DNA from: Chamaecyparis obtusa
Lineage: Eukaryota > Streptophyta > Pinopsida > Cupressales > Cupressaceae
NCBI GenBank assembly: GCA_027943335.1
Contig: BSBK01002051.1
Location: 38,501 to 102,500, forward strand
Length of the DNA stretch: 64,000 bases
Direction: 5' to 3'
The notes under the pieces are model-generated. The model searched no databases. It had not been told where the DNA came from and saw only the letters and a program-made list of their open reading frames with translations. Both the position numbers and the translations under genes were made by a program. Positions 56,791-64,000 of the stretch are shown piece after piece (position 1 is the stretch's first letter; every line of letters begins with the position of its first letter).

Positions 56791-59700
56791 TTAATATTAT
56801 TTTTAAAATTTTTTTTGTTCTATTAATAAACATTAATAAGCAAAGAGCATTAAAAGTTCTGATATTATACGTTTATATATATTAATATAATTTCTCTATT
56901 TTTAGAATATATAAAAAATATCAAATATGCATATTTTTTTTTAAGTAATTATTTAAACTATCAAATTCCTCCTTTATAGTATTAACTTTAAAACTAAAAG
57001 AAAAGGATTTAATAAATAATTAATTTATATATAATGACCTCTAATGCATAAATTTCACTAAACATTCAAATATTTGTTTCCTTCATTTGTTTTTAAAACT
57101 AGGTTTAATATTTTACATATTATCTTTTTTTAACAAAAGTATCATTAAACCCAATATTTCTATCTAATATTTTGAATGAAGAAATATTCCATAAATCATT
57201 TCCTAAACTCATTTAAGACTATGAACTTAAAATGAATTAAATTACTCTATATATAATATTAAGAATATAAACCTTTAAAGTTTATCAAATTAAATTCTAC
57301 ATACTTGCAAGTTTACAATTTATATTTAATAACTTGATAAACCAAAAGAACAATTAAATAACATTTAAAATTAATTACTCTTTAATCCATCATTTAAGAT
57401 AAATAAAAATTAAGTCAACTATTCATATATGTGGAAATTATACAATTCAAAACTAAATTAGAATAATAGTTTTAATGAAAGAACTAATTTTAAGAGAACG
57501 TATATTTAATCTTCTTTCCAACTTTATTCAAGTAGCAAACGTGCATAATTTACAACTTAAATTGAAATACAAATTTATAACAATGATTGAAGTAAAATTT
57601 CTTCTTTCACTATACAATAAAATTACAACATTAATACAACTTAAATGTCCAGAGATAGTCAAGGTGTTACAACTTTCCCCTTAAAGGGATTTCAAGATAA
57701 AACAATGAAACAACTTGAAGATACAAATCCTCCTAAGCATGCTTGTTTCTTGAAAATCTTCAAAGAACCTGCAAATAAAATCCTATAGGTTGACCATGGA
57801 AGCTCACCTCCCAACCTAGGCCTTTTAGGCCACCCTCGAGCTAGGGGTTACAAAATACTAACAGGTAGGAACATTCAATCACAAAGTCAACTTTGAACAC
57901 ATATCAGTAAAAATCCCATCCAAGGCTTACTAGGACACAAATATAAGGACTTGAACACTAGGGGTGAAAATGAACCAAAATCCCAAGAGGAGCTAGCCAA
58001 GAGTATATCAAGAACACTTACCACACATGGCACAAACATTTAATCATAATCACAAGTAATCTTAGCCACTCATGGGCAAAATCATATTTTTATTTTTTTA
58101 AGAATAGAGTCCACAACTAGGATAAACGTGGCATCATGGAGCCCATAACATACATGCTAGCCTCTCCCATTTGTATATCTATCTTTTCACAAGAAAAATT
58201 CCCCACAAAGGCTAAACAAGTCATATCTATTTCATGTTTACAAGTACCAATTCCATAAGTAGGATAAACTTAGCATTATGGAACCTATAACATCCATGCT
58301 AGTCTATCCTACTATGGACATCTTCCCATTTACAAGAATAATTTCCTCACATATACTACTCTTGGCATTGCATGGAAAATCAATAACCGTCACCCCTATC
58401 AAGGCTACTCATCCCTCCCAAGGGTGAGTATGCCTTGAGAGAACCCTCAAATATAAACATCACATAGTGAAAGCAAGATTTACACACCTCCATGGAAACC
58501 CATGGAGTTCAAAATAAAATTACATAGAACACCATTAATATACCTTAATCCTTTACATGCATGGAAAAATAAGATATACTACAAGCTTCTAAGGAAATCC
58601 AACCTTAAAACCAAAGATGAAGAGATGAATTGTGGAGCTTTCTCCCCTTTAATCTTTTCCTTCCTTCTCCAATTCTAGTGATCTCTAAGAGTAGAGAGTG
58701 GGTGAACAACCTTCTTTCCTCTCGTCTTCTCCCTAAGTAGGCTCTAGTCAAGAAATATCAGGTCCAGACACTATTATGAAACCTCTAGAGTCTTTCTCGC
58801 TTATCCTTCTAACTCACGTCCCTGATAATGGAGTTTGACTCACCAGATAAGAAAAGATACCTATCCCAAAATTCTCAAACTCTTCCATTTTCGCCACTTT
58901 GAAGATGAGATATTTTTGAGGTGTCATAAGGATTATCCTAGGCTCTTAGTGAGTTGAAAATGACCCCTAACCCTTAATGTATTAAGTTGGGTGGTCAAAA
59001 CTAATCGTAATCACCTTCTAGAAGCCTATTAGATCCTCCTAAACTCCACTAGAAGTTTGCATCCGAAAATCAACTAATGAATAGGTCTTCCTAGATACAT
59101 TTACTAGTCATGCCAACACATAAGAACATAGGTGTCAAGTGACACACATAAATTACATTAGGCATGACTTATTTCAAAAAACTTATTTAAATACAACCAT
59201 ACAATTTTACTTTCATGAATTAAACACATTACAATGAGGTCTATGTCTCTTCATAGACATGACCTTAGCATCATAGATAATATACATAGGTTAATGTTTG
59301 AAACCCCAAATATATTACCATGGTCAACTACCTGCACACTCATTGCACACATCAGTAGGTCCAATAAAATCCATATATAAAGGTAATAAAATATGTAATA
59401 TAACACACACATCACTTACTACTGCATTCATTTACACATTGGTAAAACAATATCTACATTTTGATATATCCTAACTTGTGTATCTCACACAATGCATCAT
59501 AAAATAAACCATAAAGATAAACTGCATAATTATCCATAGAATATCTCTTGAATAGGTTCACATCAACATAATGCTTAAAAACATCACACAGGATCTTACA
59601 GACCCTCAAAATAAACATATGTTTCCAAGTATCCAAGAGTCTTAAATAGTATCAACTGAAAACATAAATAGTAAACAATAATGCTAAGCTATGAAGGACT

Positions 59701-62604
59701 GGGGTAGGCCCTACAGAAAACTCATAGTAAAATAAAAAGTAATTGACATGTTGTCACTGCCACTACCACTATGCTTCCCACCATAGTCATTATAGTACTT
59801 AAACCCCATCAATATCTTATTGATACAAGAGTTTGAGTGTGAAACTGTAATAAACATACAATTCATATTATCCTTGAACAATATTAAGTTTTTCAAAATT
59901 ATTTAAATTATACTAATAGATAACTTGAAATATAAATAAAATAAACTACTAACAACTACGAAGCCCTTGCATAATACATAACTAGCAAACATGAGGCAAC
60001 CAACCTCAACAAGAAGTTTCCTTGGCAACATCTTTCTTTGTAATAAGCCTTAAATTTCTTGAGAGATGACATAGAGTCTCTATCCAATCTTCTTCCTCAA
60101 CATTAAAATCCTTCTCATCCATACCATGGCCTTGATCAACACCCTAACCATTTTTCATATTCTTCCTAATTTTTCTCTAACTAATTACTAGCCCCATAAT
60201 AGAATTTTGCATTAAGCAATTAGTAATTAGGCAAAGAGGAGTGTTGGTATTACCAAATTGCACTTTGTAATCAGTAATGGAAGCAATATTTTTCCTCAAG
60301 GACAAAAAATGTATTTTATAAATCTTTAATTTTCTTATAAAGATAATGATAATAATTATCATTAGTACTAGAATTTAGGTAAGGGGAACTCTCAACTTAA
60401 ATATCTTCATTGCTGTGAATAGGGGAAGAATATAACTTGTCCTTTAGGTCATCATAGACATCAAAACAAATTGTTAGATCAAGGGGTTTCTCTTTATCCT
60501 CCTCACTAGACTCATTTTGTTTAGCCTCCTAGTCCTTATCATCAAAATTATCTGATGAGTCCCTTCTTCAGGTTCATACTCAAAAATTATCTTTTGGATA
60601 TATTGTTGTTATGATACATCAAAGTATTTAATTTAATCTTAATTTTATAAGATTATATGTATCTATAGTTTGAATTATTAGAAAAATAAAATAATTATAT
60701 TATTATTACACAAATTATATGTATGATTATATATGTTTTCATTAATATTATTCATTGTGATTAATCTTTGTAAAAATATTTGATTTATGAGAATGTATTC
60801 ACTTATCAAGTCAATAAATTTATGAATGTTGTTGTGAAATACTATTTTAGTAAACTTTAGATTCCTAGAAGATAGAGGTGAACATTTTTTTGAGTGCATA
60901 TTTTTTCAAGATGATCATGCACATCATAGATTAAATTCATGTAATAGATGAATTATATCCTTCTGAAATGAATTACAATTCTTTTACGAATGGAGCAATA
61001 CTTTAGATAAAAATTCTACACCATTTGATTATTGATAATGAAAAATTAATTCTTCACAATTTCAAATTTTCTTTTAATGTCTATTTTAGAATTAAATTTA
61101 TATATTTATCAAATATAATTTAAACTATCTACCAAACTCTGTCTATTTAGGTTGAATTAATATTTTCATCACATTTATTTATAAAAGAGATTTTATTGTT
61201 TATTTCTTTCAAATCGTAATAGGTATTGAATGAAAAATATTTATGAAATCCTAAGCATGTGATAATGTGAAATAAACCTTTATTTATTTATTTTATAAAA
61301 TTTAAAAGTTAAATAGTAAAAGCACATATATGACATCACATTGAAAAAAAATCAAGTTTTATTGTTTATGAATATCATCCAGTAGTTGAACTACATTAAT
61401 CTAGTAAAATTACTGTACCAATTTTATAATTTGTTGTATTATAAATTGTGTAGAAAAAGAAAAAATAGATAAATCTATACAGCAATAATAATATGTATAA
61501 AGATATTATATAATAAAAAAATTAGAAACTAAAAGTAATATGTATGTTTTTCACTTCTCATTTTTGTAAGGCAAATAAGCCTAAAATTTATAATTAAAGA
61601 TACTAAAAAGTAAACAGAAAAGACTACGAGATACTCTTATAGCTACCACTAGAAGAAAAATCAGAAGTCAAAACGATCTCCGAACAAATCAACTAATCAA
61701 GACAACATGAGACAAGGAAAGTTCAGAATAGAAAAGCTATAACAATCCCCGTACTTTGAAGATATGAAAACTGAGCTATTTGAACACCGAAAAGAAAATC
61801 CCACTTCTAAACCTTCCATCCATTGGGACGACATGATGCCCATTCAGCAAGGATATCAACAATGACATTCCATTCTCAAGGAATATGAACCGAAAAAATG
61901 GAATCAAAACTCCGAGATAAACCATGTATTTGAATAGCAACGAATGTGAGACACCGAAAAGAAAAGAGCTCACAGAATCGTTATTATTTTTTAAAAAACT
62001 AAATCCAAATTCTTTTTCAATAATAAAAGTCTTCACGATCTACATAAATTCAATCATTTTAAAATTCAGTAATGAGTATTTACCTCCCTATTAAACATAT
62101 TTAAATAGATACATAAAAAAATTTGCCACACTCTACTATATAAATCATATCAAAGATGAATAGGAATAATGTAAATATGTAAACCTCAGATCCTAGTTAT
62201 TAAATATAAAAAATATATCACACTTTTTCACCAAATTATACTATTTATTTTCCAAGCCTCTGTTTCACTTATTATTTCTCAATTGAAAAATTTCATGGAT
62301 TTGGAAGCATGGGCAAAGCTAGTTTACAAATTCGAATGAACCATACATGGAGAGAAAATAATAGCAAATTCATCATTTGAACCGGCGCGTCGACAGCGTG
62401 CTTCACAAAAGAGTGTACAACTACTTCACGAATGCCATTAAGATATAGTTAACAACATAAAATATAAAATATTACACATGAATATGAGGCTGACAGCCTA
62501 CACACAATAACCTACACATTATATTATGCCAGGCACTTCACTAATAACAAACATTAGACACAGACTAGATAAATTTAGGGAGACGAAATACATAAATAGG
62601 CGGT
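56791..62604. other. Long AT-rich spacer, no gene recognised
   Basis: No coding similarity on either strand. About 57700-59100 is less AT-rich and could be a degraded LTR on the minus strand, but neither a primer-binding site nor a partner LTR was found. About 60600-62300 is very AT-rich. Confidence 0.5.
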
Positions 62605-62841
62605 CTATGGGTGGAATTGCTGAGGATTTTCCACAACCTTAACGTCTGGTTTTGCTCCTTGGGTTCCAACAGAATTCACAGCACTGCCCCCACCAGAAGG
62701 AGAGAGAGAGACACGAGGACCGGTGCGAACTCGCCCAATAATGTCAGGGATATTAATTAGTGGAGCTCCCTCAACAGTCATGTCTGTAACAATGCAAATA
62801 AGCAGCAACAGGCTGAGCAGCTGAAACCCCCTCATCTTCAT
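62605..62841 (-). CDS. Putative small secreted peptide, 78 aa
   Basis: Start ATG at 62841-62839, stop at 62605. The N-terminus MKMRGFQLLSLLLLICIVTD is a clear signal peptide with likely cleavage near VEGA-P (about residue 25). The mature part is about 52 aa. It is Cys-free after the signal, with a basic GRVRTGPR patch, SPSGGGS and a hydrophilic C-terminus ending ENPQQFHP. A second in-frame ATG (62835) lies two codons later. The gene is intronless. A canonical TATA box lies 50 nt upstream on the same strand (62891-62900), which supports a real gene. I do not recognise the family. The size, signal peptide and Pro/Gly-rich tail suit a plant signalling-peptide precursor, but no CLE, CEP, IDA or PSY motif is evident. 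Confidence 0.6.
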   Translation of the reverse strand: MKMRGFQLLSLLLLICIVTDMTVEGAPLINIPDIIGRVRTGPRVSLSPSGGGSAVNSVGTQGAKPDVKVVENPQQFHP

Positions 62842-62890
62842 CCTTACCAAACACAAACTCTAACTCTGATGAAATGAGAAGCCGAGTGTT

Positions 62891-62900
62891 GCCTTTTATA
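62891..62900 (-). promoter_or_regulatory. TATA box of the small peptide gene
   Basis: The minus strand reads TATAAAAGGC, a near-perfect plant TATA box, 50 nt upstream of the ATG at 62841. Confidence 0.65.
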
Positions 62901-64000
62901 GGAAATGAGTCGACATTGGAGAATATTCCCTAGTAGCGTAGGCGTAAGAGAGAGAGCTGGCATTGTTTTGGAACTACCTGTAGTAGTTGAGGATAGCAGC
63001 TCTGTTCACCACATATTTTCTGTCACCTCTGTGACTCTGTCCAGATTTTGCAGGGCCTTCACGTTCTCTGCTGCAACCGTAACTTGTATCACATGTCATT
63101 TGCTCTGTAATCACGATCCGTCACCTTGGATTTTTCCTTGGGTTGTGATGAGAGAATGAAAATGTATCCTACACGACAAGTTAGGGCAGATCCGGACTCT
63201 ATTCACATGTCAAAAGCTCTGCTTTTTCCTCTATACGGGAGAGTTTACAGGCAATCCAAATCCTCTGGAATGCACTTCAAGATCCATGGAATGAATCCTC
63301 GCCTTACAGGTGTGCGAATTTGAGCTCCTTTACTGAATGTTATATGAAAATTTTTACAGTGAAGTTGGCACAACATTCATTAGCACGTCGTACAGAGTCA
63401 ACACACGCTATCAACTAATAATGTTTGTCTTGATTCCATCGAAATGGCAGAGGCCTCCGTGATCACCTTCCAATTTCCTGAACAGGCGCGAAAGAATCTT
63501 GTACATGCTGTCCAATCGCTCGGGAATGAGTCGAGCTAACCCTTACACTATTCTGTTTTTCGGGCTGGCTGTTTTTTTTATATATAGAACGTTAAACTGC
63601 TTCTATTGCAGAGGACTAAGTATTTGAACACATAGGGAGAGGGATCAGCAGTGGTGCCTGGTTTAATAGTTGATCATTCATTTGTGAATATATTATCTAA
63701 TTTTACAACATATTTTTACTATATATTGTAGCTAAATAATTCACATGTAAATTAAACAATCTTCAAATGTTGATAAAAATGAACTAATACTTGATGACAT
63801 GAGAACCTATAAATGTTATAGTAAAAACACATAAATAGATTCATTAACAAGTGAAATAAATAAAATTTGACCTCAAACAAAATATCATAGCCATGTATTA
63901 ATGTGTGTCACTTACAAAATAATATGCGCACTTTTCCCATGAAATGTGTGAGACTGTCAAAAAGTTTTGGTGTTCAACTATTGGTCCCTTAGTGTTGGAT
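62901..64000. other. Upstream region of the peptide gene, no further gene
   Basis: Mixed-composition sequence to about 63650, then AT-rich to the window end. Two plus-strand frames (62905-63159 and 63126-63323) lack domain similarity and overlap the peptide promoter, so they are not called. Confidence 0.45.

Noticed and set aside
56532..56885. Possible 117-aa protein in a GC-richer island
   Set aside because: Non-ATG start, no domain, hydrophobic tail from AT-rich DNA; no supporting promoter or homology.
62905..63323. Plus-strand frames divergent from the secreted peptide gene
   Set aside because: They begin at the peptide gene's TATA region, lack domains, and are short and mutually overlapping.

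Overview
The window is from a plant nuclear genome. The evidence is a spliced malectin-like/LRR receptor kinase gene with classic 72-nt phase-2 LRR exons, plant Ty1-copia and Ty3 chromovirus retrotransposons primed by initiator tRNA-Met, and very large repeat-rich spacers. The repeat load and nesting would fit a large-genome plant such as a gymnosperm, but the species cannot be fixed from the sequence.

Layout. 1-3350: AT-rich spacer with a TAA microsatellite, a tRNA-like (SINE-like) patch and a 24-bp minisatellite. 3351-10838: about 46 copies of a 160-bp satellite whose monomer is itself an inverted dimer (two nearly self-complementary 80-bp halves). 10841-11300: a CT-rich polypyrimidine tract. 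12785-14310: a 5'-truncated chromovirus with its 3' LTR. 14345 to about 42470: an old minus-strand Ty1-copia element (copia A), broken twice. One break is a 2.8-kb non-coding insertion (14617-17427). The other is a 20.5-kb tandem chromovirus array (18030-38568) with the structure LTR-int-LTR-int-LTR-int-LTR-int-LTR. The array is flanked by one CTACC target duplication, so it behaves as one insertion that was later amplified. 43266-43972: a possible MITE containing a TG/TA tract. 44081-48983: a young Ty1-copia element (copia B) with two 302-bp LTRs that I read as identical, a CCTTG target duplication and a 1365-codon gag-pol frame broken by only two TAG codons. Its LTRs carry a dense cluster of heat-shock elements.

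The host gene lies directly downstream. A 15-exon receptor-like kinase gene (49418-54862, about 920 aa) starts 434 bp after the copia B 3' LTR and in the same orientation, so the LTR's heat-shock elements lie within its upstream region. 54863-62604 is AT-rich with no gene recognised. 62605-62841 (minus) encodes a 78-aa putative secreted peptide with its own TATA box.

Relative ages inferred from the sequence: copia A is oldest. The chromovirus array entered it later, then decayed, and all four units carry stops. Copia B is youngest. The strongest candidates for something new are the heat-shock-element LTR next to the receptor kinase, the tandem multi-LTR array with a single target duplication, and the self-complementary satellite with a flipped spacer at its right edge.
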